From assembly GCF_025370755.1 (NCBI RefSeq), contig NZ_JAMXFC010000002.1, forward strand, positions 248,001 to 312,000: 64,000 nt of DNA, given 5' to 3'. Below are positions 43,604 through 52,866 of the stretch, piece after piece. Positions within the stretch are counted from its first letter, which is position 1. Each line of letters opens with the position of its first letter. Source of the DNA: Laspinema sp. D2d. Lineage in GTDB: Bacteria > Cyanobacteriota > Cyanobacteriia > Cyanobacteriales > Laspinemataceae. Under the pieces are notes generated by a model. It had not been told where the DNA came from. It saw only the letters and a list, made by a program, of their open reading frames with translations, and did not search any database. Position numbers and translations under genes: made by a program.

Positions 43604-44695
43604 TTACTGCTTCAAAAATGCTACCAATTGCTCTAATTTTGTCCAAGCGGCACCAGAGGCGAGAATTTCTTGAGCTAAGGCGATGCCCTGGATATGGTCC
43701 CCACACGGGATAATGCCGCTGACTTGTAACGCTAAGGCAGCATTTAAGGCGACTACATCCTGTTGTGCTTGAGTCCCGCCACCTTGGAGGACCGACTGCA
43801 AAATCTGGGCATTTTCTAAGACATCTCCACCCCGTAATGCTCCCGGGGGTGCGGGTTCCAGTCCGACTTCTGCGGGTGTTATGGCACTCAGTTGGACTTC
43901 TCCATTGGCAAGGATGGCTAAATCACTGGCTTCTGCCAATCCCGCTTCATCGAGTTTTTCCCGTCCATGCACCACGATCGCTAATTCGGTCCCCAATTGT
44001 CGTAACGCATGGGCGATCGGTACCACTAAGTGGGGGTCACAGACCCCAATCACCTGTCCCGTGGGCCGCACAGGATTGACCAGAGGTCCCAATAGATTAA
44101 ACACGGTGCGGATTTTTAAGGTACGGCGCAGGGGGGCTACCGCTTTCAGGGCGGGATGCCAACCCGGTGCAAACAGAAAGGTGATCCCCACTTCATCTAA
44201 AGCAGCGATCGCCTGATTACCCGGTGCATTCAAATTCACACCCAAGGCTTCCAACACATCGGCAGAACCCACCTTACTCGATGCCGAGCGATTTCCATGT
44301 TTAGCAACTTTCACCCCGGCTGCTGCGGCGACAAAGGCAACGCAGGTGGAAATATTAAAGGTCGAAGCCCCATCGCCTCCGGTGCCACAGGTATCGATCG
44401 CCTGTTTGCGCGTTTCACTATTTGCCCCGGTTTCCATATAAGCCGACTGGGATTGCAATACTTTTGCCATCCCTGCCAGTTCCTCGGCGGAGACACTTTT
44501 ACTTTGGAGGGCAGCTAAAATGGCCCCTGATAACACTGGGGGAATTTCTTCCTGAAGCCATCCATACATGAGTTGACTGGCTTGATCCATCGTCAGGGAT
44601 TGGCGATCGAGCAATTGTTGCAGTAACTCGGACCAGTTGGTGTCTAAGGGGGTTTTGACGGGGGTTTGTGCGGTTGCGGATGGAGAATCAGTCAT
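43604..44695 (-). CDS. trpD: Anthranilate phosphoribosyltransferase
   Basis: I chose ATG 44695 ([10 protein letters not shown], 363 aa); the frame opens at 44719. The family signature is [17 protein letters not shown] near 105, followed by [21 protein letters not shown] and the C-terminal [20 protein letters not shown]. It transfers phosphoribosyl from PRPP to anthranilate, the second step of tryptophan synthesis. It is not linked to other trp genes, as is usual in cyanobacteria. Confidence 0.96.
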   Translation of the reverse strand: MTDSPSATAQTPVKTPLDTNWSELLQQLLDRQSLTMDQASQLMYGWLQEEIPPVLSGAILAALQSKSVSAEELAGMAKVLQSQSAYMETGANSETRKQAIDTCGTGGDGASTFNISTCVAFVAAAAGVKVAKHGNRSASSKVGSADVLEALGVNLNAPGNQAIAALDEVGITFLFAPGWHPALKAVAPLRRTLKIRTVFNLLGPLVNPVRPTGQVIGVCDPHLVVPIAHALRQLGTELAIVVHGREKLDEAGLAEASDLAILANGEVQLSAITPAEVGLEPAPPGALRGGDVLENAQILQSVLQGGGTQAQQDVVALNAALALQVSGIIPCGDHIQGIALAQEILASGAAWTKLEQLVAFLKQ

Positions 44696-44887
44696 AGTTA
44701 AATTTGGATTGCACGGCAAGCAGTTGGGGGTGCTGCTGATTTAAACCAATCGATTTTACCGCGAGAAGCAGGCGCTGAGGAGAGTTTCGGAGTGGGTTTT
44801 CAGAAGTGGGTCTGGATTGAAGGTTGGGAGGTGGCTATGTTAGGATTGTCCTGTGGATAACAGTGGTCTCTCAACTGGGAAACAATC

Positions 44888-45112
44888 ATGACAGCAATAT
44901 ATAGATTAAATGCTAATGAGATTGATGCTCAATTTTTAGATGACATTAAAGCAAAGTTTTCTGATAAGCAGATAGAAATAATTGTGTCTGAACTCGATGA
45001 AACTGAGTATTTGTTGAGTTCAAAAATTAACAAAGAAAAATTAATGGCCGCCATTGAAGACGTTAATAATGGTCAAAACTTAATTGAAGTCAACTTAGAC
45101 AGCTTTCTATAA
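44888..45112 (+). CDS. Antitoxin of a Txe/YoeB-type module
   Basis: The 74-residue, AT-rich gene is separated by one base from the toxin start. The sequence MTAIYRLNANEIDAQFLDDI, with acidic FSDKQIEIIVSELDETEYLL and C-terminal INKEKLMAAIEDVNNGQNLI, fits the short antitoxins (YefM/Axe-like or a cyanobacterial variant). The N-terminal part would bind DNA and dimerise, and the C-terminal part wraps the toxin. The module is autoregulated in known systems. Confidence 0.82.
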   Translation: MTAIYRLNANEIDAQFLDDIKAKFSDKQIEIIVSELDETEYLLSSKINKEKLMAAIEDVNNGQNLIEVNLDSFL

Positions 45113-45113
45113 A

Positions 45114-45380
45114 ATGAACAGGAGAATAGTCTTTCATTATTCTGCTTTTGTAGATTTTAATGAGTGGCTCAATTTAGACAAAAAGCTCCATAAAAAAATA
45201 ATAGAGCTGATAAAAGACATTGAACGTTCCCCGTATGAGGGATTGGGCAAACCCGAACCTCTCAAATATGAATTAAGTGGGTTTTGGTCCAGACGCATTG
45301 ATATGGAAAATCGGTTAATTTATAAAGTAACAGATGAAGAAATATTCATTTTTGCTTGTAAATTTCATTATGAAGTGTAA
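45114..45380 (+). CDS. Txe/YoeB-family mRNA interferase toxin
   Basis: The 88-residue protein has a RelE fold: a helix, DIERSPYEGLGKPEPLKYEL, GFWSRRIDMENRLIYKV and the C-terminal FACKFHYEV. In YoeB the catalytic Glu, Arg and terminal His-Tyr correspond to the Glu in DEEIF or in the PEPLKYE segment, the Arg of WSRRID and FHYE. It cuts mRNA at the ribosomal A site. Its base composition is lower in G+C than the neighbouring housekeeping genes, which fits horizontal transfer. Confidence 0.9.
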   Translation: MNRRIVFHYSAFVDFNEWLNLDKKLHKKIIELIKDIERSPYEGLGKPEPLKYELSGFWSRRIDMENRLIYKVTDEEIFIFACKFHYEV

Positions 45381-45529
45381 CTACAATTAATAGCGGTCTT
45401 GTAGCACTCTCAAGTTATCAGGCTGTGCTGGAAAACGCAAGGGTTTTGGAACGAAAGTCTCCTCTAGGAAAGGTAGAATTTCCAGGTTAAGGCTTAGAAT
45501 GAGGGATGTTCAGTACCTGGGGTGACTTG

Positions 45530-46105
45530 ATGGATCGGCGTGACTGGCTGAATATTGCTGAATATGTCTCTCTGGCGGGTGTAGTGGTGGGGTCAGTGCT
45601 GGCGGCTATTTCTGGGGAGGTGATTTATGCGGCACTGCCGGTGACGCTTTCTTTGGGGTTGAATTTGGTGAATCGGCGACGACAGATGAGACGATCGCCG
45701 GTGGGGGTGCAGGAAGTAAAAATTGCCCCAGAATCAATGAAGGCGACGATCGCCCAGGAAATCGAGCCGGTGGTGGCGGTAGTGCGACAATTGCGATCGC
45801 GCTCAACGGAGTTAGAGCAATCTCTCGTGGTGCTGAAAACCCAGGTACAGCGCCTCCGGAGTGAGTTTCAAGAGCGCCCCGAATTGGAACAGGTGGAAAG
45901 TTTGGCGGAAGTAATTACGGCGCTACAACAGTGTTTGGAGGGACTGCCTCCAGGGAAATCAGGACAAACACCGATCGCGGAACTGGAGAGGGAAATTGTC
46001 CAGGCGATCGCTCGAATCCCTTCTATAGTGGAAGTAGAGGTCCAACAACAGTTGCAGAAACTCGGCGAACTTCCACCGAAACGCAACCCCTCATCAGAAC
46101 GTTAA
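45530..46105 (+). CDS. Cyanobacterial membrane protein with coiled coil
   Basis: I chose ATG 45530 (MDRRDWLNIAEYVSLAG, 191 aa) over an upstream ATG at 45506. Two closely spaced membrane helices cover ~10-50 (VSLAGVVVGSVLAAISG, YAALPVTLSLGLNLV), followed by a basic stop-transfer (NRRRQMRR). Residues ~70-190 are a long coiled coil (ELEQSLVVLKTQVQRLRSEF). I know similar proteins in cyanobacteria but no function. queE starts 26 bp downstream in the same direction. Confidence 0.7.
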   Translation: MDRRDWLNIAEYVSLAGVVVGSVLAAISGEVIYAALPVTLSLGLNLVNRRRQMRRSPVGVQEVKIAPESMKATIAQEIEPVVAVVRQLRSRSTELEQSLVVLKTQVQRLRSEFQERPELEQVESLAEVITALQQCLEGLPPGKSGQTPIAELEREIVQAIARIPSIVEVEVQQQLQKLGELPPKRNPSSER

Positions 46106-46131
46106 TCCAGTAAAGAATCCATCGATTGATC

Positions 46132-46944
46132 ATGACTGCAACTATTGCCGCTCCTCCCACTGTAAGAGCGATCGAAGTATTTTCTGGTATTCAAGGCGAA
46201 GGATTGAATGTGGGGACTCGTCAAATTTTCATTCGCTTTGCCGGATGCGATTTGCGCTGTGACTATTGCGATAGCGCCCATACTTGGACGGCACCGGATA
46301 CCTGTCGGATTGAAAAAACTCCTGGCGATCGCGATTTTGAAATTCATCCTAACCCCGTCCCCCTGCCGCTGTTTTTAGACTGGATCGATCGCCAAAATCA
46401 ACCGGGTTTACATGACAGCATCAGTTTAACTGGCGGTGAACCTTTACTTCATACCCCCTTTTTAGCCGAATTTCTCCCACAACTCAAACAACGAACCGGG
46501 TTACCTCTGTATTTGGAAACGGGGGGTCATCGTCCCCAACAATTGCAGCGGATTTTGCCTCATTTGGATCTGGTGGGAATGGATATTAAATTGCCGAGTG
46601 TCAGTGGGGAAACCCATTGGCAGGCGCATCAGGAATTTTTGAGTCTCTGTTGTGCTGCCGGAGTAGAGGTATTTGTCAAAATTATTATTTCAGATGACAC
46701 CTTAGAGGCGGAATTGGAACAGGCGGCGCAATTAGTGGCGGGGGTTAATCCCCAGGTGACGGTGTTTTTGCAACCTGTGACGCCACTGAATGCAGGAGAA
46801 AGGGTCAACTTTGGCGATCGCCCCACCCTTGCTATAAAATCACCAGCACCCACAAAGGTGCTGGCGTGGCAAGGGATGATGAAACGGTGGCTCCAACCCG
46901 TGCGGGTGGTCCCACAAACCCATAAAATGTTGGGTCAGTTGTAG
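46132..46944 (+). CDS. queE: 7-carboxy-7-deazaguanine synthase
   Basis: The 270-residue protein is read from ATG 46132 (a TTG lies six bases earlier). It is a radical SAM enzyme with CDLRCDYC (C-x3-C-x2-C) near 37-44 binding the [4Fe-4S] cluster, preceded by VFSGIQGEGLNVGTRQIFIR, typical of QueE, and followed by SLTGGEPLLH. It converts 6-carboxy-tetrahydropterin to 7-carboxy-7-deazaguanine for queuosine tRNA modification or 7-deazapurine DNA modification. No other que or dpd gene is present here. Confidence 0.95.
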   Translation: MTATIAAPPTVRAIEVFSGIQGEGLNVGTRQIFIRFAGCDLRCDYCDSAHTWTAPDTCRIEKTPGDRDFEIHPNPVPLPLFLDWIDRQNQPGLHDSISLTGGEPLLHTPFLAEFLPQLKQRTGLPLYLETGGHRPQQLQRILPHLDLVGMDIKLPSVSGETHWQAHQEFLSLCCAAGVEVFVKIIISDDTLEAELEQAAQLVAGVNPQVTVFLQPVTPLNAGERVNFGDRPTLAIKSPAPTKVLAWQGMMKRWLQPVRVVPQTHKMLGQL

Positions 46945-46960
46945 TAGGAAGCGGTGGGGG

Positions 46961-47617
46961 TTAGTACACGCTTTCCGTATTCGTGGTGGTTTCCCGCGCC
47001 GCCTTAACCTTGGCTTTGGCTTTAGCAGCACTGCGTTTGAGCGCTTGCAATCGGGCTTCATATTTGCTGCGCTGCCGTTTTTTGGGCGTAAGTTCGACGA
47101 GGGTTTTTAGGGCGCTACCGAGACTTTTGTAAGCATTGGGAAGGGAATACCCAAAACGAGTCGCAAGGGCGATCGCTTTTTCATCCGCTTCAATTGCTTC
47201 TTTTAAGGTGCGATCTCCATTGTTTTTCTGATAGAGTCGGTATCCCGCCACCCCGCACAGAGACAGTGCCAACAACAGCAGCAATCCATCCTGTACCCAC
47301 AGTTCTCCCACTGCACCACCTAACCCGATCGCCAGCGCCGCCATTTCCCATCCCTCTTTAGAAATGGTGTCATTTTGGATGCGTGCTACTTCATGCCAAA
47401 ACAGCAAGTTGCGCTGATCTAGGGCGAGTTGTTCCCACTTCACTAGGTCAATTTGGACTTCCACCTGATCGCTTCCGATTTCTTCACTGCGAACCAAGGG
47501 CGGATTCACTTCGATCGCTTTTTCGACCATGACCCAGCTTTGCAATTCCGGCGGCAGTAAGCCTTTAAGCCGTCGGAGTTCTATCATGTCAGCTTTTGTC
47601 GTAGTATATGAGGTCAT
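46961..47617 (-). CDS. DUF3318 membrane protein
   Basis: The 218-residue protein matches the cyanobacterial DUF3318 family: IELRRLKGLLPPELQSWVMV at the start, LLFWHEVARIQNDTI in the middle, two membrane helices (MAALAIGLGGAVGELWV, LLLLLALSLCGVAGYRLY), then a basic, Ala/Lys-rich tail. The function is unknown. The conserved F-W-H-E resembles a metallopeptidase HE pair, but no full HExxH is present. It is convergent with queE, 16 bp apart. Confidence 0.85.
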   Translation of the reverse strand: MTSYTTTKADMIELRRLKGLLPPELQSWVMVEKAIEVNPPLVRSEEIGSDQVEVQIDLVKWEQLALDQRNLLFWHEVARIQNDTISKEGWEMAALAIGLGGAVGELWVQDGLLLLLALSLCGVAGYRLYQKNNGDRTLKEAIEADEKAIALATRFGYSLPNAYKSLGSALKTLVELTPKKRQRSKYEARLQALKRSAAKAKAKVKAARETTTNTESVY

Positions 47618-48072
47618 TGCTCAAGCCGCTGAAAATTTGACACAAAAAACAGTTTATCTACATTGGATTGTAGCGATTTTTAGGCCATAAGCACCACTCC
47701 ACTCCCCCTGATTCGGTTTCCTGGGGCATCCATACCCCTCAAAAATGTCCTCAGATAACCTAGTTCCCTATTTCACTCCTCGGGGAGTTGACAATTTTTA
47801 TAGCTTCTAGTAAAATTGCTAAAATTTCCAAACTTATCGCGTAATTCGTTTAATTTGCAAGATTTAAACCGTGGCAATCTTAAGATACGCCAATAGCAAG
47901 CAAGATGCTCGCACTCCTGATTGCTAAATGCCAATGACTCCAGAACTATAGGGTTAAATTATCAAACTTTTATCCTTTCCCAGGATAGGGTTTATTTTAT
48001 GCAAATTAAATGTAAAACGCCATTTAGGGGCATCTCGTCTAAAATCCATCACCCTGGTTCAGCGGCTATTTT
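47618..48072. other. 455-bp intergenic region
   Basis: It lies upstream of the DUF4344 lipoprotein and the DUF3318 gene (divergent). There is no gene, RNA or convincing repeat; a short TGGCAATCTTAAGATACGCCA near 47873 is only an imperfect dyad. Confidence 0.45.
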
Positions 48073-49014
48073 ATGAAAATTTTGCCCGATCGCCTCCGCC
48101 GGATTTATGTCACCTTAATGAGTTTCGTGGTTCTTACTCCGGTGTTAATCAGTTGTACAGAAATAGAGATAGAATCCAGTTCCACCGAGTCGGAAATCTC
48201 TGCAACAGCAACCCCTATTGGAAAAGCGCGATCGGGTCATATTGAAGGAACCACTCCTGCCAGTAATACTCGCATAATAATCCGGCAAAGTGCCCAAACC
48301 GATGAACTGGAAGATCCCGGAAATATTTTAATCTTTCATACCCCCGTAGAAGATGAAACCTATCAAGAAGTTCATGAAATTATCCAAGAAAGTGAAATTT
48401 TTGAAGAAATCGCTCAAACCATTAATGAATTATTAATATTACCCAATGATATTCCCGTTTATTTCATGGAATGTGGGGAAGCAAATGCTTATTATGACCC
48501 CTCCACGGTTGAAATTACAATGTGTTATGAATTAATCGAAGGGTATAAACAAATTTTCACCGAAGAGGTGGAAACCGATGAAGAATATATTGCTGAAGTG
48601 ATTAATGCCGGACTTTTTACCTTTTTTCATGAACTCGGACACGCTTTAGTAGATCAGCTAGAATTACCCATTACGGGGAGAGAAGAAGATGTAGTCGATG
48701 AATTTGCCGCCATCATCTTATTACAAGCCGGAGAAGAAGGAGAAAATGCAGTTCTTTCAGGAGTCTGGCAATTTGCCGTGGATGCAGAAGAGGAAGCAGA
48801 GTTAGAAGAGTTGACCTATTGGGGAGAACATTCTCTAAATATTCAACGGTATTACAATATGGCCTGTTTAGTTTATGGCAGCAATCCAGAAAAATATCAA
48901 TTCTTAGTAGAAGATGAAGATTTACCAGCAGAAAGAGCAGAGGGGTGTGAGTACGAATATGCTCAAAAGTCTCAAAGTTGGGAAGTCTTGCTTTCCCCTT
49001 ATTATCAAGAGTGA
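48073..49014 (+). CDS. DUF4344 zinc metallopeptidase-like lipoprotein
   Basis: The 313-residue protein has an N-terminal signal ending in a lipobox-like LISC at residue ~28. The DUF4344 motif is FFHELGHALVD near 186 (HExxH), with a downstream EFAAIILL where the third ligand would be expected, and MCYELIEGYK before it. The protein is very acidic (many Glu/Asp stretches). It is predicted to be a lipid-anchored periplasmic or cell-surface peptidase. It is convergent with the WD40 gene (82 bp between stops). Confidence 0.87.
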   Translation: MKILPDRLRRIYVTLMSFVVLTPVLISCTEIEIESSSTESEISATATPIGKARSGHIEGTTPASNTRIIIRQSAQTDELEDPGNILIFHTPVEDETYQEVHEIIQESEIFEEIAQTINELLILPNDIPVYFMECGEANAYYDPSTVEITMCYELIEGYKQIFTEEVETDEEYIAEVINAGLFTFFHELGHALVDQLELPITGREEDVVDEFAAIILLQAGEEGENAVLSGVWQFAVDAEEEAELEELTYWGEHSLNIQRYYNMACLVYGSNPEKYQFLVEDEDLPAERAEGCEYEYAQKSQSWEVLLSPYYQE

Positions 49015-49096
49015 ATCAGCGGATTAAATTTAGCGTCCCGGTTTGTAGTAATGACTGAGTTCGTTAACTACGCACAGGAGAGAAGAACGACTAAAG

Positions 49097-52000
49097 TTAG
49101 TCGGGTTGACAGAGGGAAGATTCTAGGGTGTGGGTGACATAATCATATAATCGATCGCAAGCTAGGTTTAAAAGTTTATCTAACTTTGAGCGATCGCCTT
49201 CACCATCTAAACTCTCTCGGGAAATATCCGCAATGGTCCACAGTTTCACCGTTTGGTCCCAACTAGCAGAAGCTAAAATCTGACTATCGGGACTAAAACT
49301 GCCCCCAGCAATCCGGTTTTGATGTCCCTCTAAAGTGGTTAAGAGGCGACCGTTACGACTCCAAATTTTCACGGTGCGATCGTCACTGGCCGAGGCTAAA
49401 ATCTTGCCATCAGATGAAAAACTCACCCATAAAACTTTATCTCGATGTCCCTCTAAGGTATTTAACAATTCTCCATTCCCACTCCAAATTTTCACGGTAT
49501 TATCATCGCTGGCGGTGGCGATCGCTGCTTCATCCGGAGAAAAACTGACACTATTCACTTCATCCAAATGTCCCTCTAAGGTAGCAGCTACCGTAAAGGT
49601 ATCGCTATTCCATAATTTCACCGTTTTGTCTGCACTGGTGGAGGCAATTAATTTCCCTTTTGGACTGAATTTTACCTCAAACACTCGTCCTTGATGGCCG
49701 GTTAAAGTTGCCAGAAGACTACCGTTTTGATTCCAAACTTTAACAGTCCCATCCCAACTGCCAGAAACTAGGCGATCGCCCTCGGGAGAAAAATTCACAC
49801 TATGCACTAGATCTGAATGTCCCCGCAGGGTCTGCAAAACCTTCCCTTGCTGGTCCCAAAGTTTGACGGTTTTATCCCGACTTGCGGAGGCGATTTCCTC
49901 TCCATCAGGAGAAAATGCCACCCCCTGGACCCAATCCTCATGCCCTCGCAGAGTTTTGACTAACGTCCCGTCTTGTTGCCACAGTTGCACCGTGTTATCC
50001 CGACTTGCGGAGGCCAAAATCTCGCCATCGGGGGAAAAACTCACCATATTGACCAAATCTCGATGTCCCTGAAACACCTCAATTAACCGAATTTCAGGAT
50101 TCCATAACATCGTTGTATTATCCCCACTCGCCGAGGCCAAGGTTTTGCCATCGGGGGACCAGGCAATGTCCCAGATGGCAGCACTATGGGCCGTTAAAGT
50201 CTTCAGCAGGGTCCTATCATAGACACTCCAGAGTTTAACGCTGTGGTCCTCACTCGCGGTCCCTAGCAAATGACCATCAGGGGACCAAATTACCCGAGTC
50301 ACCACATTGTCATGCGCTTTGAAAGAGGTGATTAATTGTCCCTCCAGAGTCCAGAGTTTGACCCGGCCATCCCCACTCGCTGTCGCCAAAGTTCGACCAT
50401 CGGGAGCAAAATTTACCGTAGAAACACCGCTTTGATGTCCGGTCAATGTTGTTAATAATTCCGCTTGTCCTTGGGAATTAATTTTCCAAAGTTTTACTTG
50501 ATTGTCATAACTGGCCGTCGCCAGCATTTCCCCATCGGGAGAGAAACTAATATCGGAGATTTCTTGGGTATGGGCCGTGAGAGTTTGCAGGAGAGTGGGT
50601 GGGGTTTGGGAATTCGGTTCAATGCGCCAAATTTTCGCAGTTTTATCCTTACTTCCCGTGACCAGTAAGTTACCTTGGGGACTGAAAGTCACGGCAAAAA
50701 CACTTCCTTGATGTCCGATAAGGGTATGACGAAGAGTGCCATCCATTCCCCACAATTTGACGCTGTGATTAGCATTCGCCGTGGCAAGGGTTTGTCCGTC
50801 CGGGAAAAACCCTAGTCCATAAACGCGATCGCCATGTTCTAAGGTATGCAGTAATTCCCCTTGCGCTGTCCACAAAATTACTGTACCATCAGCGCTGGCG
50901 GTGGCAAGGGTTTCTCCGTTGGGAGACCAAGCAACATCCCACACCCATCCGTGATGCCGATTTAAACTGTTCCTTTCTTGAAGATTGGCTAAAATAGTTT
51001 CTAAATTAAGGACTGCCGGGGCCATTAATTCCGAAGTTGCCCAATTGGATTGTAATTTTTGACCCGCCCTAATTGCATTAACTAACGCTTCGAGTTTTTC
51101 ATTGGAAGAGTTCCGAATTTTAGAAGCAGAAGTAAGGGCTTTAATTTCAGCGATTTCAGCTTGCCGTTTTTGCGAATTTGCCCACGCAATAATGGTGAGG
51201 GAAAGGAGGGAAACCGCACAGAGTCCCACTAATCCGAAAGTAATCACCCGTTGGGCTTTTTTGTAGGCGGTATCTAGGATTTGTTTGGCTTTTCGTTCTG
51301 CTTCTAAGGTGATTTCGGTTTCCAGTTTCGCTAATTCCAGAGATTTTTTCTCGCTGTTTTGACTAGCGGATAAAAACTGGTAATCGCGATCGCTTAAACT
51401 TTTATCAGCGGCCCAGTTTAGGGCATCCTGTAACGCCTGTCCCCGCAACAACCGGGAAGAATCTTCCTCGCCACTCTCCCACCAAGCGGCGATCGCCTCG
51501 GAATAGGGACGCAAAGTCGCCAACTGGTTTTCAATCCAGTCGGCATTAAAAATCTGTTGATAAATTCGGTTAAATACGGTTAAATTGCCCTGGTGTTTGA
51601 CGATTAACCCCGAGAGACGTAGTTGAGTTTGTTCGGGACTATTATCCGCCGGGTAACCTTCGGGGTGCGCTGTTAAAATTTTTTGATATAATCCCAATCG
51701 TCGGGGGGTGCGTTTTTCATCACTCAGGAGGCGATCGCGAATTGTTTTTAAATGGTCCGGTTCATCCTGAGATTCCCAATTATCCAGCAGGTGCATTTTA
51801 ATCAATCCCCCTACATTCGGTTGAGAATTATGAGCTTTATCAACCAATAATTTACATAATTTTTGGGTTAAAAAGGGTTGTCCCCCTGTCCAATCTAAAA
51901 TTTCCGATAACACAGTTTCAGGGTAAGTAAATTGCTGAGATAGTCCCGGAAGTAATGCGGGTTTTGCTTCAGCTAAAGTAAACCCATGTAAGGCAATCGC

Positions 52001-52597
52001 TTGTCCAATATTAAACGGGGTTCGTTGTTTGTCGGCGATTAAATCCGACGGGGTGGCAACTCCTAACAAACAAAAAGTCAGACGATTGTAAGAGGGATGA
52101 TGGGCCCGTTGATTGTAACAAGCACGAATAAAGGCAAAAAAATCATCCGTGGGAAAATTTAAACTGAGGATACTGTCAATTTCATCGATAAAAATGACAA
52201 TCGTTCCCGGAATTTGCACCAAAACCACGGTTTCAATAAACTCCCGAAATCGCCCCAAGGGGGATAACCAATCGCGATCGCGCCACCAAGACCCCAAATT
52301 CACCTCAAGCTGCAAATCCAGGGTCAGACTGCGAAGCATATTCGCATACCACTGAGTGGAAGTCCCCTGCTGGATATTATCCATTGAAATATCAATCACA
52401 CTACAGGCAACCCCTGCTTGTTTTAGCTGCTGCATCACCTGGACCCGCAAGCTAGATTTTCCCGTTTGTCGAGAATTCAATACATAACAAAACTGCCCAG
52501 ATTTTAATCCTTCATATAGCTCAAAATCCGCCTTTCTTTTCACATAAGTCGGGGCATTTTCAGGTAATGTTCCGGAAAAAATATAGGAGTCTGTCAT
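49097..52597 (-). CDS. AAA-like (STAND-type) ATPase with 14 WD40 repeats
   Basis: The 1166-residue protein has an N-terminal AAA-like domain (~1-330) of the cyanobacterial AAA_35 type, with Walker A variant NSRQTGKSS near 44, TIVIFIDEIDSIL (Walker B) and a GQPFLTQKLCKLL lid motif. A membrane segment follows (ITFGLVGLCAVSLLSLTIIA, ~450-470). Then come 14 WD40 repeats, each with an H-x-x-x-V/I...FSPDG...D-x-x-V-K-L-W core, enough for two seven-bladed propellers. Such proteins are signalling or conflict-response switches in filamentous cyanobacteria; ligands are unknown. A second AAA-like gene lies upstream on the same strand. Confidence 0.9.
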   Translation of the reverse strand: MTDSYIFSGTLPENAPTYVKRKADFELYEGLKSGQFCYVLNSRQTGKSSLRVQVMQQLKQAGVACSVIDISMDNIQQGTSTQWYANMLRSLTLDLQLEVNLGSWWRDRDWLSPLGRFREFIETVVLVQIPGTIVIFIDEIDSILSLNFPTDDFFAFIRACYNQRAHHPSYNRLTFCLLGVATPSDLIADKQRTPFNIGQAIALHGFTLAEAKPALLPGLSQQFTYPETVLSEILDWTGGQPFLTQKLCKLLVDKAHNSQPNVGGLIKMHLLDNWESQDEPDHLKTIRDRLLSDEKRTPRRLGLYQKILTAHPEGYPADNSPEQTQLRLSGLIVKHQGNLTVFNRIYQQIFNADWIENQLATLRPYSEAIAAWWESGEEDSSRLLRGQALQDALNWAADKSLSDRDYQFLSASQNSEKKSLELAKLETEITLEAERKAKQILDTAYKKAQRVITFGLVGLCAVSLLSLTIIAWANSQKRQAEIAEIKALTSASKIRNSSNEKLEALVNAIRAGQKLQSNWATSELMAPAVLNLETILANLQERNSLNRHHGWVWDVAWSPNGETLATASADGTVILWTAQGELLHTLEHGDRVYGLGFFPDGQTLATANANHSVKLWGMDGTLRHTLIGHQGSVFAVTFSPQGNLLVTGSKDKTAKIWRIEPNSQTPPTLLQTLTAHTQEISDISFSPDGEMLATASYDNQVKLWKINSQGQAELLTTLTGHQSGVSTVNFAPDGRTLATASGDGRVKLWTLEGQLITSFKAHDNVVTRVIWSPDGHLLGTASEDHSVKLWSVYDRTLLKTLTAHSAAIWDIAWSPDGKTLASASGDNTTMLWNPEIRLIEVFQGHRDLVNMVSFSPDGEILASASRDNTVQLWQQDGTLVKTLRGHEDWVQGVAFSPDGEEIASASRDKTVKLWDQQGKVLQTLRGHSDLVHSVNFSPEGDRLVSGSWDGTVKVWNQNGSLLATLTGHQGRVFEVKFSPKGKLIASTSADKTVKLWNSDTFTVAATLEGHLDEVNSVSFSPDEAAIATASDDNTVKIWSGNGELLNTLEGHRDKVLWVSFSSDGKILASASDDRTVKIWSRNGRLLTTLEGHQNRIAGGSFSPDSQILASASWDQTVKLWTIADISRESLDGEGDRSKLDKLLNLACDRLYDYVTHTLESSLCQPD

Positions 52598-52630
52598 GAT
52601 TGATTTACTAGATTAGATTGGGATTAAATG

Positions 52631-52806
52631 GGGAGGACCCCCCCTAGCCCCCCCTTGCTAAGGGGGGGAATTAAAATGAGGATTAAGATTATTTTCCTTA
52701 CTATTTCCAGTCCCCTCCCCTTAGCAAGGGGAGGGTTAGGGTGGGGTCCCCTCCGATTGCCAAGGGAGGGTTAGGGTGGGGTTCCCTCCGATTGCCAAGG
52801 GAGGAA
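52631..52806. repeat. Cluster of inverted and tandem repeats
   Basis: An inverted repeat of CCCCCTTGCTAAGGGGG type (near 52650) recurs as CCCCTTAGCAAGGGG (near 52717), followed by two tandem ~35-bp units (52731 and 52766) containing AGGGTTAGGGTGGGGT and CCTCCGATTGCCAAGG. The block lies between the two AAA-like genes and resembles REP-type repeats. Confidence 0.75.
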
Positions 52807-52866
52807 TTAAAACACAATTTTATGGATTGGATAGTTTTACCCTTAAATCAGACAATTAATTTATTA